NCBI RefSeq assembly: GCF_029439465.1
Contig: NZ_JAROAV010000024.1
Location: 124,001 to 188,000, forward strand
Direction: 5' to 3'
Source: Luteipulveratus flavus
GTDB lineage: Bacteria; Actinomycetota; Actinomycetes; Actinomycetales; Dermatophilaceae
DNA length: 64,000 nucleotides
In this document: in pieces, positions 55,351 to 64,000 of the stretch
Layout of the letters: the number at the start of each line of letters is the position of its first letter
Numbering within the stretch: the first letter of the stretch is position 1
Translations under genes and position numbers: made by a program
The notes under the pieces: generated by a model
Told to the model about the DNA's origin: nothing
The model's input: the letters and a program-made list of their open reading frames with translations, nothing else
Databases searched by the model: none

Positions 55351-57144
55351 TCAGGTCTGCTGGCGCGCCCAGCTCGCGTGCAACCGGGCGTAGACGCTCC
55401 CCGTCTGCCGGACGAGCTCGCTGTGCGGGCCTCGCTGCACGACACGGCCGCGGTCGACGACGATCACCTCGTCGGCGGCCTCGGCCGTGGACAGCCGGTG
55501 CGCGATGGCGATCGACGTCCGGCCCGTCGTCAGGCCGTCGAGCGCTCGCTGGATACGCACCTCGGTCGACGGGTCGACCGCGGAGGTGGCCTCGTCCAGG
55601 ACGAGCAGGTCGGGGTCGGCGAGATAGGCCCGGGCGAGCGCGACCAGCTGGCGCTCGCCCGCGGAGAGGGACTCACCGCGCTGCCCGACCTCGGTGTCCA
55701 GGCCGTGCGGCAGGCCCTCCACCCAGCCGTCGAGGCCCAGCTCGGTGAGCGTGAGCCGGACGTCGTCGCGCGTCGCGTCGGGCCGGCCGAACCGGATGTT
55801 CTGCAGGAGGGTGGCGTCGAAGAGGAAGCCTTCCTGCGGCACCATCACCACGCGGGATCGCAGCGAGCGGAAGCGCACCCGCCGCAGGTCGACGCCGTCC
55901 AGCAGCACCCGGCCGGTCGCCGGGTCCATCAGCCGGGTCAGGAGCTTGGCGAGGGTGGTCTTGCCGGACCCGGTCTCACCGACCACGGCGACCCGCGACC
56001 GGGGCGGGATGGTCAGCGAGACGTCGGAGAGCACGGTGTCGCCGCCCGGGTAGGCGAACGACACGTCGTCGAACTCGACGGTGATCGGCCCGCGGGGCAG
56101 GTCGACGCCCTCCTCGCTCGGGTCGCTGACGTCGGCCGGGGTGTCGACGATGCCGATGACCCGCCGCCAGCCGGCGATGGCGTTCTGCATCTCGTTGAGG
56201 ATCTCGGTCGCCGTCTGCACCGGCTGGGTGAACAGGTTGACCAGGAACAGGAAGGCGAGCAGCTCGCCCAGTGTGAGCGAGCCGCGCGCCGCCATGACGG
56301 CACCGACGGCGAGGACGGTCATCGTCGTCAGGCCGGCCACCAGCTGCCCGGAGCTGAACGCGACGACGGCCTTGATCTGCGCCGCGATGGCCGAGCGCCG
56401 GTGTCGGTCGATGGCCGCGTCGATGCGGCCGCCGGTGCGCTCCTCGACGCCGTACGCGCGGATCGTCACCGCCCCGACGACCGACTCGGAGATGGCCGCG
56501 AGCATGTCGCCGACCCGCTCGCGCACCAGGGTGTACGCCCGTCCGACGACGCCCTGGAACCGGCGGATGACGATGAACAGCGGCACGAAGCACACCCAGA
56601 CCAGGAGGGCGAGAAGCGGGCTGTAGATCGCCATCAGCACGGTCGCGACCGTGACCTGGCCGATCGACACGATCAGCATCAGGCCGCCGAACTGGACGAA
56701 CTGGGAGATCGTGTCGACGTCGCTGGTCACTCGCGAGACCAGCGAGCCACGTCGCTCGCTGCTCTGGGTCAGCGTCGACAGGTCGTGGATGTGCCGGAAG
56801 GCCTTGACCCGCAGCGTGGCCAGCCCGCCCTCGGAGGCGCGGAAGAGCCGCAGGTTGACCACGTAGGAGGTCAGGCCGGTGAACGTCACCGCCGCAGCCG
56901 CCAGCAGCGTCAGGCGCACCACCAGCGCGGTGTCGGGACCGCCGCGGGCCAGGATGCCGTTGTCGATCGTCTGCTGGACCACGAAGGGCACCATCACGCG
57001 CCCGATCGTCGACACGAGCGCGAGACCGAGGGTGACCAGCAGCCCGGCGCGCAGCTCGGGCGACAGCGCGATCCCGCGCTTCAGCGTGTCGGTCGTGCTG
57101 AGCTCGGTGCCGCCACCGATCTCGCTGGACGTCGCCGTGCTCAC
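55351..57144 (-). CDS. ABC exporter half-transporter with canonical Walker B and H-loop
   Basis: 597 residues: a six-helix type IV (ABC1) membrane domain and a C-terminal ATPase. Walker A GETGSGKTTL is near residue 390, Walker B LLVLDEATSAVD near residue 513 and switch His in IAIAHRLST near residue 548, all canonical. The signature is altered to LSAGERQ near residue 491. The preceding gene has the reverse pattern, so the two should form a heterodimeric exporter with one catalytic and one degenerate ATP site. Its ATG overlaps the first gene's stop as ATGA. The substrate is not predictable. Confidence 0.9.
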   Translation of the reverse strand: MSTATSSEIGGGTELSTTDTLKRGIALSPELRAGLLVTLGLALVSTIGRVMVPFVVQQTIDNGILARGGPDTALVVRLTLLAAAAVTFTGLTSYVVNLRLFRASEGGLATLRVKAFRHIHDLSTLTQSSERRGSLVSRVTSDVDTISQFVQFGGLMLIVSIGQVTVATVLMAIYSPLLALLVWVCFVPLFIVIRRFQGVVGRAYTLVRERVGDMLAAISESVVGAVTIRAYGVEERTGGRIDAAIDRHRRSAIAAQIKAVVAFSSGQLVAGLTTMTVLAVGAVMAARGSLTLGELLAFLFLVNLFTQPVQTATEILNEMQNAIAGWRRVIGIVDTPADVSDPSEEGVDLPRGPITVEFDDVSFAYPGGDTVLSDVSLTIPPRSRVAVVGETGSGKTTLAKLLTRLMDPATGRVLLDGVDLRRVRFRSLRSRVVMVPQEGFLFDATLLQNIRFGRPDATRDDVRLTLTELGLDGWVEGLPHGLDTEVGQRGESLSAGERQLVALARAYLADPDLLVLDEATSAVDPSTEVRIQRALDGLTTGRTSIAIAHRLSTAEAADEVIVVDRGRVVQRGPHSELVRQTGSVYARLHASWARQQT

Positions 57145-59024
57145 GAGGCCTCCTCGTCGGCCGCGACCGCGGCCCGCTCCTGCGCCTCGCGGGTGTACGC
57201 GGTCACCAGGCGCTCGTACCCCTCGCAGCGCTCCATCAGCTGCCGGTGCGTGCCCTGGTCGACCACCCGGCCGCGCTCGAGGTAGCAGACCCGGTCGGCC
57301 ATCGAGATCGTCGACATCCGGTAGGCGACGACGAGCACCGTCATGCCGCGGCTGCGCTCGCGCAGGCCGTCCAGGATCGCGGTCTCGACGGCGGGGTCCA
57401 CGGCCGACGTCGCGTCGTCGAGCACGAGCAGCCGCGGCTTGCGGATGACGGCGCGGGCCAGCGCGATCCGCTGCCGTTGGCCGCCGGACAGGCTGGCGCC
57501 GCGCTCACCCACCCGGGTGTCCCGACCGTCGGACAGCTCGGCGACGAACCCGTCGGCCTGTGCCACCCGCAGGGCGTCGTCCACCTGCGCCTCGGACAGG
57601 TCCTCGCCGAGGGTGACGTTGCCACGGACGGTGTCGTCGAACAGGAAGCTCTGCTGGGCGACCAGGGTCGCCACGTCCGGAACCCCGCCGCGACGGACCG
57701 AGCGCAGGTCGCGGCCGTCGATCTCCACGACGCCGCCCTCGGGGTCGACCAGTCGCAGCACGATGGTGGCCAGGGTGGACTTGCCCGAGCCCGTCGGACC
57801 GACGACCGCCGTGGTGAGGCCGGCCGGCACGTCGATGGTCACCTCGCTCAGGGCCACCACCTGCTCACCCGTCGGAGCGGACTCGGGCTCGGCGTCCCGG
57901 GCTTCCGCGCCGAGGTCGGCTCGCTCGGTGGCGGCGTAGGCGTACGACACGTCCCGCAGCGAGGAGGCACCGTCGCCGTCGGTCGGGAGGTCGTCCGGGC
58001 CGTAGCGCATCTCGCCCTTGGCGGAGAGGACGGCGTTCACGCGGTCCCACCCCACGACCGTCCGGGGCAGCTCGGCGAGCACCCAGCCGAACGAGCGCAC
58101 CGGGAAGGCGAGCACCGAGAAGAGGTAGGCGATCTGGACGACGTCCGCGGCGTCGATGTCCCCCGCGGCCACCCGGGCGGTTCCGACGCCGAGGACCGCG
58201 AGCGTGCCCAGCGTCGGGATCGCCTCGATGACCGGGTCGAAGGTGCCGCGCGTGCGCCCCACCTCGACGGCGGCCGCGCGCAGCCGGTCGGTCACCTCGG
58301 CGAAGCGCTCGGTCTCCTGCTCCTCGCGGCCCATCGCCTTGACCAGCAGGCCGGCCTCGATGCTCTCGTGCGCGACCTCGCTGACCTCCGCGCGCAGCTG
58401 CTGGGCGAGCGTCACCCGGGGCGACATGCGCGACTGGAAGACCAGGTTGGCGACGAACAGCGCCGGGAACACCAGCATCCCGATGACCGCGAGCCACAGG
58501 TCGACCCGGAACATCTCGATCGCGCCGACCACCAGCATCACCAGCACGCCGATCGCCATCGGCAGCGGCTGGAAGACGTTCCAGGTCGCCTCGACGTCGG
58601 CATTGGCGTTGGACAGCAGCTGGCCGGAGGGGTGCCGGTGGTGCCAGCTGAGCGGGAGCCGCAGGTACTGCCGGGTGACCCGGCGCCGATAGCTCGCCTG
58701 CAGGTTGTAGAACGCCATCCCGGCGCCGATCCGGCGCAGGACGACGCCGACCACCGTGAGCAGGACCGCCAGGGACATCTGCCAGACGATGGTCCACACC
58801 TGGCCGGCGGAGATCTCGCCGGCGCGCACGGCGGGCTCCACCACGGTCGAGACGAGGTGGGCGATGACCCGGGCCATCGCCACCGTCATCACGCCGTACA
58901 CGGCCGACCCGACCACTGCGACGGCCAAGACCTTCCGCTCCTCGGCGAAGCCTCGGCCCACCACTCGCAGACCCCGGCGAAGGGTGTCCGGTCGAGCCGA
59001 CATCGTCCGTGCGGCCGAGCTCAC
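57141..59024 (-). CDS. ABC exporter half-transporter with degenerate Walker B and H-loop
   Basis: 627 residues with six membrane helices and an ATPase domain. Walker A GPTGSGKSTL (near residue 411) and signature LSGGQRQRIALARA (near residue 513) are canonical. The catalytic Glu after Walker B is Asp (LVLDDATSAVD, near residue 533), and the switch His is Tyr (VVAYRMSTI, near residue 566). Its ATP site is therefore expected to bind but hardly hydrolyse. A long acidic linker sits before the ATPase core. The GTG at 59024 follows GGAAGGA. It is the first gene of the exporter pair. Confidence 0.9.
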   Translation of the reverse strand: MSSAARTMSARPDTLRRGLRVVGRGFAEERKVLAVAVVGSAVYGVMTVAMARVIAHLVSTVVEPAVRAGEISAGQVWTIVWQMSLAVLLTVVGVVLRRIGAGMAFYNLQASYRRRVTRQYLRLPLSWHHRHPSGQLLSNANADVEATWNVFQPLPMAIGVLVMLVVGAIEMFRVDLWLAVIGMLVFPALFVANLVFQSRMSPRVTLAQQLRAEVSEVAHESIEAGLLVKAMGREEQETERFAEVTDRLRAAAVEVGRTRGTFDPVIEAIPTLGTLAVLGVGTARVAAGDIDAADVVQIAYLFSVLAFPVRSFGWVLAELPRTVVGWDRVNAVLSAKGEMRYGPDDLPTDGDGASSLRDVSYAYAATERADLGAEARDAEPESAPTGEQVVALSEVTIDVPAGLTTAVVGPTGSGKSTLATIVLRLVDPEGGVVEIDGRDLRSVRRGGVPDVATLVAQQSFLFDDTVRGNVTLGEDLSEAQVDDALRVAQADGFVAELSDGRDTRVGERGASLSGGQRQRIALARAVIRKPRLLVLDDATSAVDPAVETAILDGLRERSRGMTVLVVAYRMSTISMADRVCYLERGRVVDQGTHRQLMERCEGYERLVTAYTREAQERAAVAADEEAS

Positions 59025-59165
59025 GTGCGGCGTCCTTCCGATCGAGGTGGGCGGCCGTCCGAGCACGCCCCACCGCTGCGCTGCGACCGGGTCCAACCCT
59101 CTCACGCGGTCCGGACACAGCCACCACGGGTTTGTCGCCGCGCCGGCGGTGGGCAGGATGGCGTC

Positions 59166-59819
59166 ATGCCCGGACCCGCAGCGCATGAACGCCAGGCCCT
59201 GAGTGACTCCTTCGAGCGGATCGGACCGGACGCGCCCACCCTGTGCGCCGGCTGGTCCACCCGCGACCTGCTCGTCCATCTGATCGTCCGGGAGTCTCGC
59301 CCGGACGCGGCGGCCGCGCTGATCCTGCCGCCGCTCGCCGGTCACGCGCGGTCGGTGTCGGCCAAGATCGCCGCCCGCCCCTGGGACGCCCTGGTCGAGA
59401 CGTTCCGCAACGGCCCACCGCGGCTGTCCCCGTTCGCCCTGCCGGGGGTCGACGAGCGCGCCAACGTCGGGGAGCTGTTCGTCCACCACGAGGACGTGCT
59501 CCGGGCGCAGGATCCCACGGCGCGACGCACGCTCTCCCCCGACCTGCAACGTGCTCTCTGGAAGGGCCTGCCGGTGCTCGGCCGGCTGACCCTGCGCTCG
59601 GTGCCGGTCGGCGTACGCGCTCGGTGCGAGGGGTACGGCGAGCGGACGCTGCGCTCCGCGCGGTCCGGCGGCGGGACCGTCGCGCTGGTAGGCCGGCCCG
59701 GCGAGGTCGTCCTGCAGATCTCGGGGCGCGCCGGCAACGACGGCGACCGGGTCGACGTCGACGTGCAGGGCGAGGCCGCGGCGGTGACGGCGTTCCGCAC
59801 GGCCAGCACGGGCATGTAG
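59166..59819 (+). CDS. TIGR03085-like metal-binding protein (DinB/maleylpyruvate isomerase fold)
   Basis: 217 residues, predicted four-helix bundle. LCAGWSTRDLLVHLIVRES near residue 30 and NVGELFVHHEDVLRAQ near residue 102 provide the His/Glu residues expected to bind a divalent metal. A domain with VGRPGEVVLQISGR near the C-terminus is typical of the actinobacterial TIGR03085/TIGR03083 group. Biochemical role unknown; such proteins may act in mycothiol-dependent reactions. It is divergent from the ABC exporter. Confidence 0.75.
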   Translation: MPGPAAHERQALSDSFERIGPDAPTLCAGWSTRDLLVHLIVRESRPDAAAALILPPLAGHARSVSAKIAARPWDALVETFRNGPPRLSPFALPGVDERANVGELFVHHEDVLRAQDPTARRTLSPDLQRALWKGLPVLGRLTLRSVPVGVRARCEGYGERTLRSARSGGGTVALVGRPGEVVLQISGRAGNDGDRVDVDVQGEAAAVTAFRTASTGM

Positions 59820-59860
59820 GCGCCCGGCGCTGGGCCGTCCCCGGCCTGGACCCTGTCGAA

Positions 59861-59916
59861 ACTGCGTTCGGTGTTCCTGACGCGGTTCGAACTGCGTCAG
59901 GAACACCGAACGCAGT
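59861..59916. repeat. Nested intergenic inverted repeat
   Basis: Arms of 23 identical bases (59861-59883 and 59894-59916) enclose a 10-bp loop whose centre is itself the palindrome TTCGAA. CGAACTGCG-like words occur three times, so two alternative foldings are possible. It lies in the 145-bp gap between two converging genes and could serve as terminator or be a dispersed palindromic element. No protein-coding content is visible here. Confidence 0.75.
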
Positions 59917-59964
59917 TCGAGTCCGGAGGCGAGGCCGAGCTCGGTACGGGCTCGTCCCGCCGGG

Positions 59965-60720
59965 CTAGCGAACGGGGTACCCGGCCGTCCGCAGCGCGTC
60001 CTTGACCGCGGAGATGGTGAGCTCGCCGAAGTGGAAGACCGACGCTGCCAGCACGGCGTCGGCACCCGCGGCGACCGCCTCGACGAAGTGCTGCGCCGTG
60101 CCCGCGCCACCGCTGGCGACCAACGGCACGTCCACCGCGGCGCGGACCTCCCGGATCAGCTCCAGGTCGAACCCGTCCTTGGTGCCGTCGGCGTCCATCG
60201 AGTTCAGCAGGATCTCCCCCGCGCCGAGCTCCACCGCGCGGGCGCACCACTCGATCGCGTCCAGCCCGTCACTGCGGCGGCCACCGTGCGTGGTCACCTC
60301 GAAGTGGCCGCGCGCCGAGCGCCGGACGTCGGCCGACAGCACGATGACCTGGGACCCGAACCGGTCGGCGATCTCGGCGATCACCTCGGGACGGGCGAGC
60401 GCGCCGGTGTTGATGCCGACCTTGTCCGCGCCCGCCCGCAGCAGCCGGTCGACGTCCGCGACGACCCGTACGCCGCCGCCCACGGTCAGCGGGATGAAGA
60501 CCTGCTCTGCCGTCGCGCCCACCACGTCGTACGTCGTGGCCCGGTCGGCCGACGACGCGGTCACGTCCAGGAAAGTCAGCTCGTCGGCACCCTGGGCGCC
60601 GTAGGCGGACGCGAGCTCGACCGGGTCGCCCGCGTCGCGCAGGTCGGCGAAGTTGATGCCCTTCACCACACGCCCGGCGTCGACGTCGAGACACGGGATC
60701 ACACGAACCGCGACACTCAC
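59965..60720 (-). CDS. hisF: Imidazole glycerol phosphate synthase cyclase subunit
   Basis: 251-residue TIM barrel that uses ammonia from HisH to make imidazole glycerol phosphate and AICAR. Catalytic Asp near the N-terminus in [15 protein letters not shown] and a second Asp in [11 protein letters not shown] are present, along with phosphate-binding LTVGGGVRV and [12 protein letters not shown]. The GTG at 60720 lies 7 nt after TAGGGT, with no ribosome site, implying a leaderless message. Confidence 0.95.
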   Translation of the reverse strand: MSVAVRVIPCLDVDAGRVVKGINFADLRDAGDPVELASAYGAQGADELTFLDVTASSADRATTYDVVGATAEQVFIPLTVGGGVRVVADVDRLLRAGADKVGINTGALARPEVIAEIADRFGSQVIVLSADVRRSARGHFEVTTHGGRRSDGLDAIEWCARAVELGAGEILLNSMDADGTKDGFDLELIREVRAAVDVPLVASGGAGTAQHFVEAVAAGADAVLAASVFHFGELTISAVKDALRTAGYPVR

Positions 60721-60727
60721 GCTGGAC

Positions 60728-60737
60728 ACCCTAGTTT
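60728..60737. promoter_or_regulatory. Overlapping divergent leaderless -10 elements
   Basis: In the 24-bp gap between hisF and the kinase gene, minus-strand TAGGGT (60733-60728) and plus-strand TAGTTT (60732-60737) share two bases. Each ends 7 nt before a GTG start codon, so both genes may be leaderless and compete for polymerase. Confidence 0.5.
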
Positions 60738-60744
60738 GGGAGCC

Positions 60745-61338
60745 GTGACCGAGGACCACCATGTCTGGGGCGTGAACCACGCGCGGCCCGAGCACGCCGA
60801 CCGGGTGGCGAACGCAGCGCGCGGCACCCGCACGGACGACGACACCCCCGTGGTGGTCGCCGTGGACGGGCCGGCCGGTTCGGGGAAGTCCTCGCTGGCT
60901 GCCCTGGTGTGTGACCGGCTCGGCGACGTCGCGTGCGTCCATCTGGACGACGTCTTCCCAGGATGGGACGGCCTCGCGTCCGCACCGGCGCTGCTCGCCG
61001 CCCAGGTGCTCGCCCCGCTCTCGCGCCGTGAGCCGGCCGGGTACCGCCGGTTCGACTGGCCGACCGGACGGTACGCCGAGCTCGTGCCGGTGCCGGCGCG
61101 TCGCTTCGTGGTCGTGGAAGGGTGCTCCTCCACGGTGGGGATCGCCCGGCCGTACGTCGACGTGCGGGTCTGGGTGGAGGCCGAGCACGACACCCGGATG
61201 CGGCGGGGGCTGGAGCGCAGCGGCGATGAGTTCGGGCCGAACTGGGAGCGCTGGGCCCGGCAGGAGGAGGCCGTCTTCGCCGCCGACCGGACCCGCGAGC
61301 ACGCCCACCTGATCTTTCGCACCGACGGCGACCGATGA
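60745..61338 (+). CDS. P-loop kinase, uridine kinase-like
   Basis: 197 residues with a Walker A loop [17 protein letters not shown] near residue 40, an acidic [13 protein letters not shown] near residue 70 and an Arg-rich lid region [13 protein letters not shown] near residue 152, as in uridine kinase-like nucleoside or small-molecule kinases. The GTG at 60745 coincides with the predicted start point from TAGTTT. Its stop overlaps the ATG of the FUSC-type gene. The substrate is uncertain. Confidence 0.75.
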   Translation: MTEDHHVWGVNHARPEHADRVANAARGTRTDDDTPVVVAVDGPAGSGKSSLAALVCDRLGDVACVHLDDVFPGWDGLASAPALLAAQVLAPLSRREPAGYRRFDWPTGRYAELVPVPARRFVVVEGCSSTVGIARPYVDVRVWVEAEHDTRMRRGLERSGDEFGPNWERWARQEEAVFAADRTREHAHLIFRTDGDR

Positions 61339-62483
61339 GCGACCAGCGCCCGCCCGCCGCCGTCGCCCGCGACTGGGGGCAACGGCTGGACCCCCGGCCC
61401 CAGCTCACCCGCCGCTCGTTCGCCGACCGGGTGGAGCGGCTGCGCAACCGGTCCTTCCTGATCCTGCAGTGCGCGGTGTTCGGGTCGATCGCGTGGCTGC
61501 TCGCGCACAACCTCCTGGACCACCCGCAGCCGTTCTTCGCCCCCATCACCGTGCTCGTGACGCTCGGCCTCACCTACGGCCAGCGCATCCGGCGGGTGCT
61601 GGAGCTGACGGTCGGGGTGGCGGTCGGGGTCCTCATCGGCGACACGTTCGTCCACGTCTTCGGTACGGGCGCCTGGCAGCTCGCCGTCGTGGTCACGTGC
61701 TCCATGAGCGTCGCCGTCCTGCTGGGGGCGGGCGGCCTCATCATGATCCAGGCGGGGGTGCAGTCGCTGGTCGTGCTGATCCTGGTCGCTCCGCCGGGCA
61801 CCGCGTTCAGCCGCTGGCTGGATGCGGTCATCGGCGGTCTCGTGGCGCTCGTCGCCGCCACGATCACGCCGACCTCACCGGTCCGCCGCCCACGCGTGCA
61901 GGCAGGGGTCGTGGTCACCGAGCTCAGCGCCGTCCTCACCGAGACCGCGACCGCCGTCCGGCGTCGTGACCAGGAGCGGGCCGACGCCGCACTGGAACGC
62001 GCACGCTCCTCCGAGGAGCTGCTGGAGGAGCTGCGTGAGGCCACGACCGAGGGCATCGCCGTCACCCGCCAGTCGCCGTTCCGGCGTCGGCACGGCGCCT
62101 CGGTGGTGGGCATCGCCGACATCCTCGAACCCCTGGACCGCGCGGTCCGCAACCTGCGGGTGCTGGTGCGCCGCGGAGCGGTCGCGGTCTGGTCCGGCGA
62201 GGCCGTGCCGCCGTCCTACCTGGACCTGGTCGACGACCTGGCCGCGGTGATGGAGCGCATGGCCGGCCTCCTGCTGGACCGCAAGGACGCCGAGGAGCTG
62301 CGTCCGGACCTGCTGCGCATCGCGCGGCGCAGCGGCGTTTCGTCCCGTCGCAGCTCGTTGTCCGGCGAGGTGATCCGTGCGCAGGTGCGGTCGATCGTGG
62401 TGGACCTGCTCATCCTCACCGGCCTGACGTACGTGCAGGCGCGCGAGCAGGTACCCGCCCGCGCCGACGACCTCGACGACTGA
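61335..62483 (+). CDS. FUSC/aromatic acid exporter-like membrane protein
   Basis: 382 residues with about six hydrophobic helices in the first half ([36 protein letters not shown]) and a charged helical cytoplasmic half, matching half-size FUSC family proteins that export aromatic or other organic acids. It is translationally coupled to the upstream kinase by an ATGA overlap. Substrate unknown. Confidence 0.8.
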   Translation: MSDQRPPAAVARDWGQRLDPRPQLTRRSFADRVERLRNRSFLILQCAVFGSIAWLLAHNLLDHPQPFFAPITVLVTLGLTYGQRIRRVLELTVGVAVGVLIGDTFVHVFGTGAWQLAVVVTCSMSVAVLLGAGGLIMIQAGVQSLVVLILVAPPGTAFSRWLDAVIGGLVALVAATITPTSPVRRPRVQAGVVVTELSAVLTETATAVRRRDQERADAALERARSSEELLEELREATTEGIAVTRQSPFRRRHGASVVGIADILEPLDRAVRNLRVLVRRGAVAVWSGEAVPPSYLDLVDDLAAVMERMAGLLLDRKDAEELRPDLLRIARRSGVSSRRSSLSGEVIRAQVRSIVVDLLILTGLTYVQAREQVPARADDLDD

Positions 62484-62927
62484 TCAGCGCTGCGGGCGGG
62501 AGCCCTCGACGAGCGCGGCCAGGCGGCGCGCCTCCTGGACGGCCCGGTCGCCGTCCGAGCGCTGGATGGCCATGACCGCGAGGGTGTCGGTGTCGTCCAG
62601 CTCCAGGACCGCCCACGGGCTGCCGCCGCCGAACTGGACGTTGACCACCTGCGCCCACTCCACCCGGCGCTCGCTGAGCAGGTTGCGGACGAGGAGACCC
62701 TCGCGGCTGGGGACCGCACGCACCTGGGCGAACCGCAGCAGCCCCGCGCCGAACAGCAGCCCGAACCCGATCAGCATCACCCGGTCGGGCGTGCTCCAGC
62801 CGACGCTGCCCTTCCCCGGGATCGTCAGCGCGACCACCGTGAAGACGAGCACGCTGATGACCGCGACGACCACCGGCACGACTCGTCCCCGGCGCGGCCG
62901 GAAGACGGCGTACGGGTCGTCGGTCAT
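62484..62927 (-). CDS. PH-domain membrane protein downstream of hisG
   Basis: 147 residues with two helices (about residues 15-33 and 45-65), then a bacterial PH-like domain: [20 protein letters not shown] and a Trp in [18 protein letters not shown]. The ATG at 62927 overlaps the hisG stop as ATGA, so it belongs to the his unit by transcription though not by obvious function. It converges with the FUSC-type gene with no gap. Confidence 0.8.
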   Translation of the reverse strand: MTDDPYAVFRPRRGRVVPVVVAVISVLVFTVVALTIPGKGSVGWSTPDRVMLIGFGLLFGAGLLRFAQVRAVPSREGLLVRNLLSERRVEWAQVVNVQFGGGSPWAVLELDDTDTLAVMAIQRSDGDRAVQEARRLAALVEGSRPQR

Positions 62928-63769
62928 ATCCGGCACGCCGCGATGTCGGTGACGAGGATGGCGCGGGCGCCCAGGTCGTACAGGTCGTCCATCACCTGGT
63001 TGGTCCGCTGGCGCGGCACCATCGAGCGGACCGCGACGTAGCCCTTGTCGTGCAGCGGGGAGACGGTCGGCGACTCCAGGCCCGGGGTGAGGGCACACGC
63101 CTGCTCGACCAGCTCGACCCGGACGTCGTAGTCCATCATCACGTAGTGCCGCGCGGTGAGGACGCCCTGCAGCCGGCGGACGAGCACGTCCACCCGCGGG
63201 TTCTCCGGGCTGCCGGCGGGACGGATCAGCACCGCCTCACTGCTCAGGATCGGCTCGCCGAAGACCTCGAGGCCGGCGTTGCGCAGCGTCGTGCCGGTCT
63301 CCACGACGTCCGCGATGACGTCCGCGACACCCAGCGTCACCGCCGTCTCGACCGCGCCGTCGAGTCGGACCACACCCGCCTCGATCCCGTGCTTGGCCAG
63401 GTCGGCCTCGACCAGCCCGGAGAAGCTGGTGGCGATCCGGCGACCGGCGAGCTCGGTGACGTCGGCGGCGACGCCCGGACGCCCCGCGTACCGGAACGTG
63501 GACCGGCCGAAGCCCAGCGGCAGGATCTCCTCGGCGGGGCTGCCGGAGTCCAGGAGCAGGTCGCGGCCGGTGAGCCCGACGTCCAGGGTGCCCGACCCGA
63601 CGTACACGGCGATGTCGCGCGGACGCAGGTAGAAGAACTCGACGTCGTTGTCCGCGTCGCGGACGACCAGCTCCTTGCTCTCCCGGCGACCGCGGTAGCC
63701 GGCCTCGCGCAGCATGGCGGCGGCGGAGTCCGCGAGCGCCCCCTTGTTGGGTACGGCGACCTTCAGCAT
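62924..63769 (-). CDS. hisG: ATP phosphoribosyltransferase (long form)
   Basis: 281-residue enzyme of the first step of histidine synthesis, and the feedback point. [18 protein letters not shown] at the N-terminus, [12 protein letters not shown] near residue 65 and [20 protein letters not shown] near residue 155 (PRPP loop) are present. The length shows the long form with a C-terminal regulatory domain, so HisZ is not needed. The ATG at 63769 follows the hisE stop by 8 bp with GGAG inside that gap. Confidence 0.96.
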   Translation of the reverse strand: MLKVAVPNKGALADSAAAMLREAGYRGRRESKELVVRDADNDVEFFYLRPRDIAVYVGSGTLDVGLTGRDLLLDSGSPAEEILPLGFGRSTFRYAGRPGVAADVTELAGRRIATSFSGLVEADLAKHGIEAGVVRLDGAVETAVTLGVADVIADVVETGTTLRNAGLEVFGEPILSSEAVLIRPAGSPENPRVDVLVRRLQGVLTARHYVMMDYDVRVELVEQACALTPGLESPTVSPLHDKGYVAVRSMVPRQRTNQVMDDLYDLGARAILVTDIAACRI

Positions 63770-63777
63770 CGGTGCTC

Positions 63778-64000
63778 CTACAGGTGGGCGTAGACGTCGT
63801 CGAGGGTCAGGCCGGAGGCGAGCATCAGCACCTGCAGGTGGTAGATCAGCTGGCTGATCTCCTCGGCGGTGCGCTCCCTGCCCTCATGCTCGGCCGCCAT
63901 CCAGACCTCGGCCGCCTCCTCGACGACCTTCTTGCCGATGGTGTGCACCCCGGCGTCCAGGGCCGCGACGGTGCCCGACCCCTCGGGGCGCTCGGTCGCC
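63778..64000 (-). CDS. hisE: Phosphoribosyl-ATP pyrophosphatase (5' end outside window)
   Basis: The last 73 codons are in the window. They encode [20 protein letters not shown] and a C-terminal [20 protein letters not shown], the MazG-like helices of HisE with metal-binding Glu residues. It hydrolyses phosphoribosyl-ATP to phosphoribosyl-AMP, the substrate of HisI. It is the first of hisE-hisG-PH protein within the window. Confidence 0.93.
   Translation of the reverse strand, partial: ATERPEGSGTVAALDAGVHTIGKKVVEEAAEVWMAAEHEGRERTAEEISQLIYHLQVLMLASGLTLDDVYAHL

Noticed and set aside
1-64000. Long open frames on the strand opposite to the genes.
   Set aside because: They are the usual shadows of GC-rich genes: Arg/Pro/Gly-rich, without ribosome sites or recognisable domains, and they overlap confident genes.
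1-64000. CRISPR arrays, insertion sequences, prophage genes or toxin-antitoxin pairs.
   Set aside because: No regularly spaced repeats, transposase or phage-like proteins were seen on either strand.

Overview
The window is GC-rich DNA (by eye about 70% G+C) packed with short-spaced or ATGA/GTGA-overlapping genes, many GTG/TTG starts and several leaderless-looking promoters. This is typical of a Gram-positive actinobacterium. The right half (about 27-64 kb) has a gene order that I recall as conserved in Streptomyces and relatives: polA, liv transporter, pdtaR, pyk, gltDB, lgt, trp genes, hisI, hisF, hisG. Together with the left-hand content this suggests a member of the Nocardioidaceae or a close relative. 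The family is an inference; I could not run a comparison.

Region 1 (1-27,040) is a cell-surface glycan cluster. It holds a heptose-7-phosphate kinase-like GHMP kinase (cut by the window edge) and, at its far end, an HddC-like nucleotidyltransferase. Between them lie two very large AftD-like (DUF3367) arabinofuranosyltransferase homologues, a third GT-C-like membrane protein, two GT4 and one GT2 glycosyltransferases, a Wzx-type flippase, three SAM methyltransferases, one plain and three SGNH-fused OafA-type acyltransferases, a tiny DUF2613-like membrane protein and an unknown charged membrane protein. A likely reading is that a nucleotide-activated heptose and other sugars are assembled on a lipid, flipped, extended outside by the GT-C enzymes and decorated with acyl and methyl groups. 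Almost every transcription unit here has the same short palindrome in its upstream gap, TACT-N4-AGTA or a one-mismatch version. This looks like one operator shared by the cluster, and it is the best candidate for something undescribed in the window.

Region 2 (27,053-37,742) is core: polA, a hotdog thioesterase, a GNAT acetyltransferase, a complete five-gene branched-chain amino acid ABC transporter (livJHMGF), the ANTAR response regulator pdtaR and a divergent hypothetical gene. Region 3 (37,801-45,600) holds a tRNA gene with anticodon CAA but a short variable arm, then pyk and gltBD, with clear terminators between units.

Region 4 (45,620-53,412) is one long minus-strand run: hisI, trpE, a Trp-operon membrane protein, a HGxxPAAW-like membrane protein, trpC, trpB, trpA, a MauE/DoxX protein, a DsbA-like thioredoxin and lgt. 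Region 5 (53,458-64,000) contains a methyltransferase, a proline-rich membrane-anchored protein with three 21-residue repeats, a heterodimeric ABC exporter with complementary degenerate nucleotide sites, a TIGR03085-like protein, a nested inverted repeat, hisF and a divergent P-loop kinase, a FUSC-type membrane protein, and hisE-hisG followed by a PH-domain protein. I saw no insertion sequence, phage gene, integrase or CRISPR array.
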